Origin: Acephala macrosclerotiorum
Lineage: Eukaryota; Ascomycota; Leotiomycetes; Helotiales; Mollisiaceae
Direction of reading: 5' to 3'
Assembly (NCBI GenBank): GCA_014904845.1
Contig: MU119204.1
Coordinates: forward strand, 310,001-374,000
DNA: 64,000 bases
A model generated the notes under the pieces. The model was not told the origin of the DNA and searched no databases. It saw nothing but the letters and a program-made list of their open reading frames with translations. This document shows positions 38,739 to 51,585 of the stretch, piece after piece; position 1 is the stretch's first letter; every line of letters starts with the position of its first letter. The position numbers were made by a program, and so were the translations under genes.

Positions 38739-41700
38739 AACGAAACGAACATCCAACTGGACTGAGTCCCTGATATACCCCGCCCTCGCTCATCATGTAT
38801 ATTCCTCTTGCCGGCTCTGCGTGTCTCTTTTCTCTCCTTGTCTATTAGCGTATTGCATTTTGGTGTTCGAGTTATAAAGTTAAAGTGTTTGTCTGCATAA
38901 TCCTGGGTTTAGGCACGGGTACTCGCCATTGTCCATGGTCATTTATTGCGTCTTTGTTTTTATTTTTCGGTGGAGAAAGTCATCAAAAAGTGAAACTTTC
39001 GTTCTCCGTTCGCGTTAGATACCTTTCTTGCTCTTTGTACTGAGTGCAGGGTGCGAAGTAGATGATGCATTTTCGATTTTGCATTGTTTGCGTTGTATGG
39101 TATCGTATGATTAGAGAAAGAAGACTTGTCGTCCTGCACATGGGCAACACACGCCCTGGGGTGCAGTATCGGTGAGAAAGGGAGAAAGCTGAGCCGAGAG
39201 TGGCGAGGCTAAGTGAAAAGAAAGGAGATGGACAGGAATGGAATGGAGGGAACTGTAATGATAAATGGGTGGAGGCTACCTGGTATTGAACTCTTGAGGA
39301 GAATCTTGGGAGGAGTGTATAGGAAAGAGGGTACAGGAGAAGAGAAGAAGCTGTGGTCATGATGTATAACATGATGGTGAATGACAAATTTCAACAAACA
39401 ACACCCCTTGCCCTTCATGCCTTCTATTTGTGACTTGTCATGATAGATGCCCGAGCTATTGATGGAAATTAGAGATACAATAAATGAGATGTGCCTTCCC
39501 CTTCAGCGCCGCTACTAAGCTTCGCTGATAAAATAGTTGACCATCAGAAAGGCATCTCAGGTACATCCTCACTGCCGTGCCTTCTTCGAGATCTGCTTTT
39601 GAGACCGCTACGGTTGAGGCTGAGCACTTGACTCATTGACGACAGTCCACACCTGCCTTGCTTCTTTTTCTCTTTAGCTTGGAGCTGCACTTGAATTATA
39701 AACTCGTCCTCTATCTTCAAATGCAGCGTGCCATTACTGCAGCCCCACCCTCTCCCTTCCTCAACAAGGCCGTCGTGTTCTTCGCTCGTCGGTCGTGGGA
39801 CCGTGACGAAGGTGAGCGCTAGTTTCTGAAGGTAAGGTTGAGCTTGAGTAGCTAAGTGAGGTTGGAAGAGGAGGAGAAGGTTTGAGGTGTTGATAAGGAG
39901 AGGTGTTGATGTTGAGGTTTGTGAGGTTGGGATTTGGGAAAGAGGGGGTGTTCGTTGCTAGTGGCTCTTCAAGGGAAAGAACAGATTAGGGAGGGGAATG
40001 GTCAAGGTCAAGCAGGTGAGTATTCGAACTCAAGGCTGAGATGTCGAGTTGAGGATAGGTTGGAGAAGGCCGAGATAGCGCTTTTGACATGAGCAAACAG
40101 CTGTTAGTTTTGATTGTGTTGCGGTCAGGCCTTAGGACGGAAGGATTGCCGTTGCGCTCGAGCTTGAGATTGGACATTGGAAGGCAAGCGTTAAGTTGTG
40201 CGAATGTCGATAACGACGCTAACCCAAGGTAAGTGTGTTTCCGAGAATGATGTCAAGTTGTGGAGTCGAGACTGGTTGGGCAAGTCAGGGCACGTCAAGG
40301 CAAAGACAGGACAAGATTTGAAAGTGAGCTTCGAAAGGTTTGAAATTGGGCAAATGGTGCTGTTGCGCTTGAGGTTGGAGGGTAAAAGATAAGCTTGGAT
40401 GAGATGTGTGTTGAGTCGATGTTCATGTGTTGATGCTAACACTTATACCAACCCAGAATAAGACCAAAATCCAAGCCCATGCTCTCATCATATCCCATCT
40501 CCCCCTCCCCTCTCCGCCTTCTTCCCGCCATCGCTCTCGGCTCCGACCCCAAAATCAGGAACAATATATCCCCATCCCCATCTCCGTGTCCCGACCAAAG
40601 CGCCACACCCTCGCAAAGCCCTTTATAATTTTAAATACGCACTTCCGCTTCCAACAAATCCAATCAAGTTCTCTCTTTCTCTCAAGTTCAACTCTTGAGA
40701 AAATATATGTGACTAACAAGTTACATAGTTTAATAATGAGGAACGACAACACCAGGGTAAGGTGTATAAAACTGGCCGTTCCTAGGATTCCAGGACCGTC
40801 CAGGACCCAGGCCAAAAGGACCAAGGATTCTTCTACTCTTTGTTTCTTACGCAACCTCTGTTGTCAAGTACAGCATGTTTAAATACCTATCTGACGAAAA
40901 ACCTCTGTTAATCAGAACAAGTTGAAAAACGCATTGAACTATTGAAAACGAACAAATGATAACCGATGAAATTTGTAAGTAAAAAATATTCCTGACTTTG
41001 AACTAAAAACTTGAGAGTAGAGACAACTTGATTGGAACAAAATATTTTTTTGGGTTTTTTTTCTTCTTCAACTCCTCCCCTTGATCCGCAGAGCAGAAGC
41101 TTGTCCATTTCTTTCTTCATGTAAAACTCGTTCTTGATTACTTTTTCTTATTTTTCCCTTCCTTTTTTGACGGTCTCGTCGTCGTGCTGCGGCTTCGAAA
41201 TCTTTTTGCGGCGAAGGTTGGCAGATCTTAAGCGAGCGAAGGAGCAGCGACGTCACTTTCGAGTTTTTCAGCTTTGCGCTTTTCTTTCGGAAATATGTTT
41301 GATTGATGACTGAATTTCTTACGCAATACTACTTCGAGGGAATTTTGAAGGGAATTCATTTTATGGTGGGTTTAAGATCTGGCTGCGATGATTAAGGAGC
41401 GAATGAGGAGAGGCACGTGATACCCCTCTCCCTCGAATGTGCGTCGACCATGAAAGAGAATTGCTTTGGACATGGAGAGATAAGGATTGAGAGGAAACTC
41501 GTCAAGTTTCTAAAAACACAAAGTCTGGCTCAAGCTCGACGAGTTGAGAATTCTGAGGACTTCATCACTTTCATGGGGCTTCTTCGCACAGCACAACATG
41601 AGATTCATACTCGGCAATCAAGGGATGTATTAACATCTGTCACTATGTGCTTCCTAATGTTTGGTTAGAGATTCAACCTTTTTGAAGAGCAGGAGTGTTG

Positions 41701-44700
41701 CGTGGTGATGCACAAGGGCAGGACCGAGAATGGCAGACATACTTAGAGAGAATCCTGTTATGAGGTGACAGCATAGACTTGATTTGCATCCATCGTTAAC
41801 GAAAACAAATCTAAGATGCCAAAGAGGAGAAACAGCGGGCGACTGTCCAATCTTCGATAAGGAAAATATGAGTCGAGAAAAGAGGTTGCCTCCCAGCAAT
41901 GCATCTAGCCAGCTTTGGCCAGACGAGAGACATGATGGGAAACCACCAACCGAGGAGAAGCGAATCTTCGCACCTCAAACAATGAGGCGGACAGAGTATC
42001 GCTCGTGCGTGTGGGTAGCCTGGCGTTGTGTGGTCTTGAGTTTGAAGAAAGAGTGGTAGAGCAGATCAACACTTTGAGAAGGAGGTGCCTTCCGCCTCTC
42101 CGTTAGTGTGACTATAAGCCCCCCCCCCTCGGGATCTTCGTCCAAAATTTTCTCGTCATTCCTTTTCATCATCTCCCGCATGGCGGCTGCGAGCCAAAAT
42201 CGACTCGAACCTGGCGGCGCACTCACATAGATGATGAGATGAACTTCGATGTAGATCATATCTTCAATGCTTGACTCCATTCTTACCCAACAAGCGCCCA
42301 GAAGGATTCGCTCAACTTCACTCGTCATCAGGGACTCTTCTCTACAATTTGATTCATAGAATGAGAACATCTCCTTTCTGCAAAGCATCATGAAAGCTCG
42401 TCGAAATAACGACGGACCTCACAGTGGATGAAGCCAAGCTCATGATGTTTAAACCGTAGCATTATTATTGTTCAAGTTCTTCCTCGCCTGTGTATCTGCG
42501 GCTTCAGCGACCTGGTATTATGTAGCGTTATGCGAGCATCAGTCTGCAGCGAGAAGGTATCCCCAAAAGGTTCAACGCTAGTAGAGGAGGAAAGAACCTC
42601 CTTCTCAAGACGTGGAGGATGCACATGACCACCTCATCGTGCGATTCTGAAAGGCTTTTGGTCTAAGAAGCAGGCACACTTGAGGTCACTTTCCAATCTA
42701 GAGGGCGATGGTGATTGAAATCTGACTGGGGTGGGAACAATGGTGGTTCATGGTGGAGGCTCGTTGTAAAAGGAAATCGCAGCATTTCAAAATCATTCTT
42801 TTATTCCCAATCAGTCACCTTCTACTACCTAAATTGCCTTCCGAAGCCCTCACGCCTTGCTAGCCAACTTTCGTCCAAGTATTCGTTCTTTTAAATATCA
42901 TTTCCCAACTCGGGTCTCCATGGCAAGGTTCTTGAGAAGAGCCTCCCAGTTACAGAGAAGGGTTTGTAGAATCCATAAAGAAAATTGATTATCACCGCAT
43001 TCATGGCGTCATATCAGAACTCGTAGGTAAGGTCTCGACTGCCTCCTTGGACTTGTACTGTTCGCGACGCCGAGAACTAACCCGAGAAGCTACTGTCCAC
43101 AATCCTCCCTCCTACTTTTGACGAGGAGAAGCGGCACGCGCATCGCAGATCGTGTGCGAGGTTTTGTAAAGCCGATGAGCATGTTCTGCTCGAGCAGGAC
43201 CTGGTTGGGTAATGTAACAGTTGGGTGTCTGAGTTTGAAAGGGATGGAGTTCGACTGTTGTAGGGAGGCTCGAGGCGAGAATGTGGAACCTGAAAACCGA
43301 GAGAGTGTAAATACGGAAGCATTTCTTGAACTCATCTTTAGTTTTACTGAGCTTGTAGATAATACAAAGACTGCTGCTGAAATGTCTTCTGGCTATGTTC
43401 TCGCTCCTCCTTTCATAGCAAAAGTATTTGCAACATCCAGGGATTTAACTTCACGAAAGTTGGTAAGATTATGAAGTAGAGGCTTTGCACACACGACGGA
43501 AGTTTGAATTTTTGCAAGCTGGGGACTTGTATAAGGCAGTAATGATAGAACATACGGGTTGATGTTAAGCACCACGGCTGACTTCTATCCTCAATGAGGG
43601 TTGACAAAAGTGAAAACCCCGGGTTTGTTCCTATTGATCTTCAAGCTCCAGCCCAAGTGCTCCATAAACGAACAGACATTGTCCTACCCGACCCCCAAGT
43701 ACCTGGCAACAAGTCCTCAGAGAACCTAACGCTTTGTCGTTACAAAGGAGAGGCTTGGTGGCATCAATCTCTCTTGAAGTTGACTGCTGCGAGAGCGAAG
43801 CCTTGGAGTTTTGGAAGGAGTTGGAGGATCGATCTGTTGAAAGAGAATGTTAGTGGTGGAAGCTGGAATGAATGTTCAACTTAGCTGATAGGTGAACAAG
43901 TTTAGCAGGTCTGGAGGAGCAATTTGCTTTGTGCATTAATGAGTTTGAATTTGAGAAAGTGTAAAGGCGAGCGCTGTATAGCAAGTTGAGAGATGAACAA
44001 CGACAAAGTCCGTGGGGAGCAACGCATTGCTGTCAAGGAGATCTCTGAAGCTGTCGTCAACGCCCGGAGGTACCGAAATCCGGACATAATAGGTACAGGC
44101 CTCGAACCCCCGTGTCCATTGGTGCTGCTAACTCGAAGAAGTCTTTGGCAACGTGCCTAGATCCCTTACCCAAGAACCCAGCCTCTGAAAGATCTATTAG
44201 GAAGTTGTATCTGCAAGCCCCTCCATCTTCGGACTAGTAAGGAGGCATGCTTTTCTCGTAACCAATCACACATTCCTGCACTTAAGAGGAGATACTACCC
44301 ACAGGCTGTTTTAAATGTTAATCGTGAGGTGATTGTGGCCGTGTTGCCAAGGGGTAGTGAGACCAATCATCTCTCCATGATTCACGGTATTTTGCTATAT
44401 CTAGTTAAATACTGGCCTGTGCCTATTAACATTTATTAGGCCCTGTAGAGAGTACACTATGCAGTCATACGCAAGCCTCAAGAGGCCCGAAATGTGCCTG
44501 GCTCGCGTGACCCAGCAAGCATCATAGATAGATACGAACAGTTGATCTGGACTAATGTGGTCCCTGTCGCCGAGACTACCTTCTAGAAGGATGGTGGAAT
44601 GGAGGACGTGACGCCAAGATGCTTGGAGAAGGATGAAGTTGCCGTGTTTTGTCCTGAACTTGAGTTTCGAACGCCACTGGACCCTGACCTTAATGCAGGC

Positions 44701-46857
44701 GATTTTGAAGCTTCTGAGAGGCTTCCAACCGGGGTGTATGTTGCCTATTAGGAAGCGATAGCCGGGTGATTCGGGCCACCGTTACCCCTGAAGAAGCCGA
44801 GAGTCGGTGTGGAAAGTGGTTTTGCATCCTTGGGAGGTAAGAAGCCTCATTTCTGCACGAGAAATCAAGTCTCATGAGGATTGTTTTTTGGCGTTGAGAT
44901 CTGCACGAACGCTTCGCCATGGAAAGATGTTGCCACTTGTGTCTTAACGAAGCGAAGAGTAAGAGTTTCGTCAAGAGTACGGGATCAGACGAAAAGCGGG
45001 ATATTGTATGAATAACAATATTGCCCAGCAACACTGTTGGGCTCGAAGTGGCAATTCGAGGAAACGGCGACCCCGTGTACAATAACAAGCGGTATTTCTG
45101 CTGGACTCACTTGACTAATAGGTAGCCCTGGATTTCTGCCCTGCGCGGGTCTTGAAATTGCAATGGACACAAGTATTGCTTGTTTGATCGATGAGAAACG
45201 CAAACTGCTAGGTCGCATTCTTTGACCTTAGAAGATCGTGAACTTTAAAGTGTGAATTGCTTTTACGGCGTTATGAGCGCCTCTGAACATAACTCCGTCC
45301 GCCATTCAACGAAAGTCGTGGGGTGAATCGAACGGCTCATTGGCTATCCTACGTTACATTGCATGGAACAATATTGTGGCGTTGCAGAATCCTTCTAGAA
45401 GCTTTTCTGGCAGGTTGGAAGCATTCTATGACTAGGATTGCTAAAGTGACTGGGGAACATTGGAGTTGTCAGCCTAACGTCTGCTGGCTGATTGGCGAGA
45501 TGGTCAACGAGGCCGAGGAACAGACCATCCAACAGATGATAAATGCTTGGTTTGGGTTCACTTCGTCAGGGCGTCTGCGGGCGCATGCACAGATTTACCA
45601 ATTCTTCGAAAAGGGGCCTGGGTGTTTCGATGGCGTGAAGCGGGGAGAGTCTCTTCGAGGAGTGTGAACTCAAGATGAGGTCAAGCGTCATGCGCCATTG
45701 TCCCCCTTGTTCCAAGCCCTCTGGATCTTGAAGCTCGAGCTGACCCGTCTACATCTCGGGAGACGTGCGGTGCATATTGTAGTCTTCCCTAGGATGCTGT
45801 TAGTTGCTGTTGAATAGGGCCGAGATCAGCCACCGATGAAAGCTGCCCCCTTGGGCAGCGTACAGTACTTGATATCGCAGGATGGTAGCCAGGTACCGAA
45901 GCAGATGGTAGCTGCAGGTCGATTTTGAGTTGCGGACGCCGAGCTCAGAACGAATCGTGCACCGGCAACCTAGGAGGGATAAGAGTCTGCCATGAACTTG
46001 TTATTGCTGCAGGGAGCTGGTGCTTGCATTGCGGAACGGGCTATCTTGCATCCTCCTCGCGCAAGCACCTGCAAGGCTGCTGCTGACCACAGATCACGGC
46101 CTAGAGGTATGGAACAAATCCAATCAGCACCCTCGACCCCTCTTTGCAGACGAACGACAGAGACCCCGCTGCCAGATGTGAAGATCGGCGCCTGTACCGA
46201 ATTGCACTTTGAAAGCTCTCTTCTGACCTTGCAACCTGAGGTTGTTGCTGCACATCTTGAGTCCGCCCGTAGTCTTAATATTAGACCACGTAGAAGTACG
46301 TCTGATAAATACCTGCGATTTCCATTAAGCTCTCTCGTCTCTAGCGTAACCGTAGCTTTAGAACGAGTATTTGACTCTGAAGATTGCAGTGCCATCGAAG
46401 AGCCACTATCGGGTCCCTGGTATTTGGGTAGGGTTGGGGTCTGGGATGTACGGACAAGCCCGTCGACCTCGTTACGGCCTCAATCTTCAGCCACTAAATC
46501 GGGTTCACACCATTCTTCAAACGCGAACGGTCGTGAAGCCACGGTGGGACTGGCTTGCGGATATCGATTGCGTCTTGGAGGTGGGGGGTGTGGGAGTGGG
46601 CGCACTCTCCCGTCTTTGAGTTTCCAGCATGCATTTTTCGAAAGAATCCCAAGGCTCGAGGCTCAAGGCTCAAAGCATCCATGCATTTGACGGCGCCCAG
46701 TGCAGCTGACGTCCATGTATGATCTCCTTGCAGCCAATGAGCGGCAGCAAGATCGATGTGGCCGATAAGGGAGCATTTCACCTCGTGCTGAAAGAAGCAA
46801 AAGACCCCCGCGCCTCCTCTTTTCGCGAGCCTGAATTATGGTGTCGATGTGGATTTG
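38739..46857. other. 8-kb gene-poor region
   Basis: No confident gene. Low-complexity GGTTGAG-like sequence fills 39820-40400. Poly-T/pyrimidine tracts lie near 41040. Orphan frames that cannot be tied to a family include 43594-43884 (+, ATG, 96 codons) and 45323-45667 (+, no ATG start). A CACGTG lies at 41414-41419. The region could contain long leader or non-coding transcripts. Confidence 0.4.
45992..46690 (+). CDS. orphan ORF, hypothetical
   Basis: An ATG-initiated frame of 232 codons begins MNLLLLQGAGACIAERA. It is longer than most chance frames here but has irregular composition (Arg/Ser/Gly-rich at the end), no domain and no introns. An opposite-strand frame of 141 codons overlaps it. 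It may be a lineage-specific gene or chance. Confidence 0.22.
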   Translation: MNLLLLQGAGACIAERAILHPPRASTCKAAADHRSRPRGMEQIQSAPSTPLCRRTTETPLPDVKIGACTELHFESSLLTLQPEVVAAHLESARSLNIRPRRSTSDKYLRFPLSSLVSSVTVALERVFDSEDCSAIEEPLSGPWYLGRVGVWDVRTSPSTSLRPQSSATKSGSHHSSNANGREATVGLACGYRLRLGGGGCGSGRTLPSLSFQHAFFERIPRLEAQGSKHPCI

Positions 46858-46858
46858 A

Positions 46859-46887
46859 GTAGTAATAGTAGTAGCAGCAGTAGTAGT
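46859..46887 (+). repeat. AGT/AGC trinucleotide microsatellite
   Basis: A run of about nine AGT/AGC triplets with one interruption, in the leader or promoter region of the bHLH gene. Confidence 0.8.
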
Positions 46888-46989
46888 GTCCGAAGCTGCA
46901 TACGGGGTGGGCTTGACCCGACCCAGAAACCAGAGCTACCAGCAGACCAGGACCAGACTGTCAGAAACCGAACCGCCTCCGTAGCTCCC

Positions 46990-47075
46990 CATCCCATCCT
47001 ATGCCTCTCGTCCTCCTTTCTCCTCTCTCCTCTCTCCTCTCCTCCTCCCCTCTTCCCCTTTCCGCTCCTCTCCTG
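46990..47075 (+). promoter_or_regulatory. CT-rich tract, likely core promoter or leader of bHLH gene
   Basis: A dense run of C/T (tcctc, cccct repeats) lies about 850 bp before the bHLH start codon. Pyrimidine tracts of this kind commonly flank transcription starts in filamentous fungi. An ATG-initiated 61-codon upstream frame begins at 47001. Confidence 0.35.
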
Positions 47076-47914
47076 GTGGTAATAATAATCTGGCCTGCTT
47101 TGATTCTCTCTCTACTCGTGAAGTCTCCCCGGTCGCCTGAAGCATTGCCTGAACCTTTTCACCTTTGGCGTGTTTATTATTTGTGAGGTTTATATCCACG
47201 TCCCACCTCATTTCACCAAGTGCTGGTCCCATCTGCTGGACGACATCCACATCACCGTCCACAAGCAAGCCTATTATCCACGGCGCACCAGCTGGCCGGC
47301 GACTATTGTGTTAGCCTTGTCGCGAGCAGAACACACCGTCTAGCCCACTCTTGCCTGCCCCAACTACTACCGAATTCAACTTGTTATCCGCACCCGTGGA
47401 GTTGCAGCATCTTGCTTGGGCTGCGAAACTTTTTGCGACTACGCTGCAGTTGAGTCCCGCGGATCTAGCATCAACAATCACCAACAGAGAACGATCAGAT
47501 AGCCCGTCTCTCCACAACCAGAGCTACCGGCGACAACAGCGACAACAGCGCTAGCAACTTCCCCTCCTTGCGGGCTCAATTTCACCACTACCGCGAGAAA
47601 TGAGGTAGTTGCCCACTCTTCAGTCCAACGAACCGAAAAAAACTACGAAGTGTCGACCTCGACACAAACGCTCCTTCCAAGGCCTGCTCAGAACGTCGAT
47701 TGCTGATCAAAGCCTACAAAAGACCAAATTGTCTCAGATTGTTCGCACGCCGAAGCCTGCGCTGAATCATCAGCCACATGGACTGAGCTCCTACAATCGC
47801 TGCCACTTCGCAATCACCGTACGCACAGTTGCACAATTTCTGCCCGCTTGAGGGACAACCTCACCCCGCTTTGCGGCGTAGAAGCACATTCGCTCTCTTG
47901 GATATTCAGTAATA

Positions 47915-50020
47915 ATGATGGACTCTTCATCTGTGTGGAATGGTCAGGATCCGACTTTATCGGTTTCTTCGCAAGATGACTTCCAACAATTCCTCGACAT
48001 GGGCGGTATGAACAATCTCGGGGAGGGACTGCCGTTCGAATTTCAGGACTTCAACCCAGCCCAAGCCCAAGGACAAGGACAACAAATGATGAATCAAGAT
48101 GAAGGAGAATCAATGGACGCTGCGATGGAAGGCGGCCGTGGGATGATGGGACAAGACACGACAATGCAAGATCAAATGCCTGCTATGACAACCTCGGCGA
48201 GCCACCCAGGGATACTTGGAGGTCCTCTCAATGGGCATGCTTCCGGCGAAAGCCTTTCGGATCTCGATGCGCAGATTAATTTTCTGCAGCAGCAGAGACA
48301 CCACCAGCAACAGAGGCAACTCCAAGAGCAACAACGAAGCTTCTACGCACAACAGAGAATGGGGGTACCACCTACTCCCCAAAGCATGGAAATGCACGGT
48401 AATCCAAGTCAATTCTACCAACAGCACTCGGATCCTCAGCAGCAAGCTATGTACGAGAGATTTCGAATGCAGGTCAAAGAACAGCAGGAGGTTAGTAACG
48501 TTGAAATTTAATGACTAGATCGCTCAACTTACCTATAGCAGATGGCTTTCACTCCTCTCGTATCCCCCGCAGTTACGCCACTCGAAGCACACTTCTCTAT
48601 ACCCGAATATACTGTTCCAGGAGCCTATTTCAGTCCGCTCAGCTCTCCTGCTCTTCATGCCCAGAACGAGCATCAATCAGTTTACGACCAGCGACATTCC
48701 GGAACGACGAATTCACCAATTGACCCGAACCTCGATACTCAATCCGCCCCGGGCAGTACCAATATAGTTTCGAGAAAGACGAGCAAGAAGTCACTTCAGA
48801 AGCCACGAAATACCCGCGCAGTCCGACAGTCTCCTATTGTAAAGCCACGGAAAGGAAAGAAGGGCACAATCACCTCACAAGCTCTGGGTGATATCATTGA
48901 ACCTCCTTATTCACAGCCCTCACAATCGAAGGAAGCTACCTCTTCTCACTCCGCTGCGAGCACTGAGGAATCAGAAAATGGTTCCATATCTCCAGAGCAC
49001 CTATCAGATATGGCGCCTCCGCCTATTCCAACTCCGGGATCTGCAGGAAGATCTCCATATATCCAAGCCCAAAACCAGGCGCAAAAGGGTCACCCAAGAA
49101 CTCAACAGCTCGTCCTTGGGTCTCCAGCTACTCCAGCATCCTTGATGCGCCTCGCTTCGTCTCCCCTTGTGGACTCGGCAAATCAAAATATGGATATTGA
49201 TGACCCTGGAATGGACGGGTTTGCTCTACCAGAAGCTGCGAATTCCAATAGACCCCAGCTCTCACGCTTAGATACGCAATCAGACGGCCAGATAACTCCG
49301 ACTCTGAGCTCAACTGTTACCAAAACCCCTGGTTTCCACCCTTTGCCATCTCCAGCATTTTCTCGACCTAGAACTGCAGCATCTGCGAGTCAGAGTCCTC
49401 AAATTGAAACTATGAACGGGTCAAATGGTACGAATGGACACGCTCGAAAAACCCCACAAATTTCTGGTCGAACATCGAAAAAGAGATCAAGCAGCTCAGT
49501 CCTTGCGTCTCCAGCACTTTTGCCCAGGATTTCTCCCAGCATCAAGCCTTTACTTCCGGGGGGAGGTAAGGTGTCCGAGGACACAGCTTCACTCCTTCTC
49601 GCATCGAAATCTAATTATCAAAACATCTTGGAAGGTACACATCTGCCGGGGGTTTCATATCCCACGGAGCTCTCCACGAATTTGACATCGAAGCGTACGA
49701 GTCACAAGATTGCCGAACAAGGACGACGGAATCGTATCAACTCCGCGCTCCAAGAAATAGCAACTCTTTTACCTAAAGGCCAAACCAAGGACAGTGGAGG
49801 AGAGAAGAGTGGAAGCGGAGACGGCGATGGAAACGAGCCTGCAAATGGAAAAGGAACAGCACAAAGCGCGAATAGTAAAGCAAGCACGGTTGAGCAAGCT
49901 ATTGAGTTCATCAAGCAATTGAAGAAAGAGCAAGAGCAATTAAGGAGTGATCTGGCTAAGGAACGAGCTGAGAAGGAAGAGTTGAAGTCGGAAGTCATAC
50001 AACTCAAGCAAAAGGTTTAA
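47915..50020 (+). CDS. nuc-1: bHLH transcription factor, NUC-1/PalcA (Pho4-type) phosphate regulator
   Basis: Exons 47915-48490 and 48542-50020 (51-nt intron, donor gttagt) encode 684 aa. Two adjacent ATGs (47915, 47918) open the frame. The N-terminus is acidic and Gln-rich (Q-rich helix about residues 115-192). A long Ser/Pro-rich linker with basic patches (KPRKGKKG) follows. The bHLH starts near residue 575: SKRTSHKIAEQGRRNRINSA gives the His-Glu-Arg triad expected for CACGTG binding. The HLH loop is enlarged by a Gly/Ser/Asp insert, then helix 2 (STVEQAIEFIKQLKKEQEQL) runs into a leucine-zipper-like coiled coil at the C-terminus. The TSHK-AEQGRRNRIN signature is that of Neurospora NUC-1 and Aspergillus PalcA, nuclear activators of phosphate-starvation genes. 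The orthology is a strong inference. Confidence 0.87.
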
Positions 50021-50691
50021 TGGATGTCTAGGATGGCTCCGGGGCTAGGTCTGATCGAGGTTTTTGGAGTTGGGAGTTTACGATACCTTAGCATGTCTTT
50101 ATGGGCAAAGATTCGGTGGCATTTTTGGCAGACGAGGGGCGTTCGGATTATGTCTTGGTGATTGAACGTTATTCAACACATGTGCGATCGATAGCAATTA
50201 TAAACTAGCGGAATACTGTATTTGAACAGCGACCCTTCTGGGATTCACAGGCTGATGGCTCTGTCGAAGACATAATAAAAGCTATCAAAGCACATGGACA
50301 TTACGCACATTGTCCACGTTTAGGTGTTCGTTTCGAACATGTTCTCATCCGCAAGCTAGGAAATGGTACTGCTATTGGATCAAGCTCAGACCAACAGTGA
50401 AGTATGGAGACGAATTAACCTGCTACTAGGATTCGTATCACATCCATCTGATAATAAGGCTCTTTGATCTCGGTATAAGGAGCCGGATATACCTCTCCGC
50501 ACGCAACCAAGTAAACAGTAAGACAGCCCACGTGCTCCAAGAGCATCGAAGTCCCATAGGCTGTCCCTAGATTCAAGCTCAATTTTGACTCTGCGCGCCA
50601 CTTCTTGATATGCCCAGCCATATCATGACCAGATTCCTGTGGTAAATGACTGAGTTTCAAGGTCGTGAGGATATGCATCTAATCCACAGCT
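50021..50691. other. intergenic between convergent bHLH gene and PCC1
   Basis: The 3' UTRs of two convergent genes. The minus-strand frame at 50415-50678 shows no family features. One CACGTG lies at 50529-50534. Confidence 0.5.
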
Positions 50692-51077
50692 TCAACCGTT
50701 GCCTATCTCTACGCTAAGGACATCGACATCAAGTTCCTCCATAACCCCTAGCACTACACTCAAGCTCTCCATAAACCCATTCACCGCAACCCTCAACATC
50801 CTATTCGTCGTAGCTTTATATTCAGTTCTCAGAACTGTCTCTGCAGAAGAGTCGTCAAGTGTGGAGCCTCCATCTGTAGGCGAAATAGTAGAGAATGATC
50901 GTCGAACAAGAGGGGAGAGTTCCTTATCAACGCGTAAAGCTTGGAGAGCCGCAGACGCAAGACGAGCCGTGGGGAGGGGCAGGTCGATAGTCCTGCTGGA
51001 GTCAGTGCATGCAAGTAAAGAACGAGAGGGCAGGAGGACAATGAGCAGGGGAATTCTGGATCGGGATGTGTCGTCAT
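50692..51077 (-). CDS. PCC1: EKC/KEOPS complex subunit Pcc1
   Basis: Minus-strand exons 51040-51077 and 50692-50992 give 112 aa, slightly longer than yeast Pcc1 (88 aa). The intron (50993-51039, 47 nt) has a ctgac branch and cag acceptor but a non-standard donor (gtcctc). It is supported because it yields EFPCSLTIDLPLPTARLA, the conserved start of the family. Further hallmarks are ALRVDKELSPLVRRSF and the block TNRMLRVAVNGFMESLSVVL, then MEELDVDVL. Pcc1 dimerises and docks on Kae1 in KEOPS, which makes the t6A modification of tRNA. It is also linked to telomere and transcription functions in yeast. The start lies 508 bp from the divergent CDC14 start. Confidence 0.88.
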
Positions 51078-51585
51078 GGTGCCGAGTGCGGTAGGTAGGC
51101 ACACAACCAGGGCTGATCCTCGCATGAATCCAATATCAAGAATGCGAGATTGGCGTTTTATTTTCAGGATTGGATCGTGTTTTGACACCTCGAATTGCGG
51201 GCAGAAGTTGGAGGGTGGTTGCTGTGCCGACCAGTAGTTTTGTTGTCAGGGGTCTTCGTTAGCTCTTTCCAGATAGAGATCATCACAACTTCTGGCACAA
51301 GACCAAACAATCTTCAGATTCAAACACTCTTCAATTGAATTCTCTTCTTCAAAGATACTCTCCTGATCTTGAAGATTGTTCATATCTACCACACTGCGAC
51401 TACATTGGATCTGAAGACTATGCTTTGTTTATAACGAGCGGTCAACAAATAAACAATCGCATCATCAACAAGTCGACTGCCACCAAACTCAAAATCTCCG
51501 ACTGCCACGATTCTTCCTACTATCTTTGTTACGACTGGCAACCACGACTGTCTAAGACCTGGTACCATAGTGTACTACCGCCAAG
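51078..51585. promoter_or_regulatory. divergent promoter PCC1 / CDC14
   Basis: 508 bp separate two divergently oriented start codons. No further coding sequence is seen. Shared regulatory sequence is inferred from the arrangement only. Confidence 0.5.

Noticed and set aside
44098..44170. tRNA-like B-box (ggcctcgaacc, minus strand)
   Set aside because: No matching A-box at the right distance, and the T-arm and acceptor stems do not pair.
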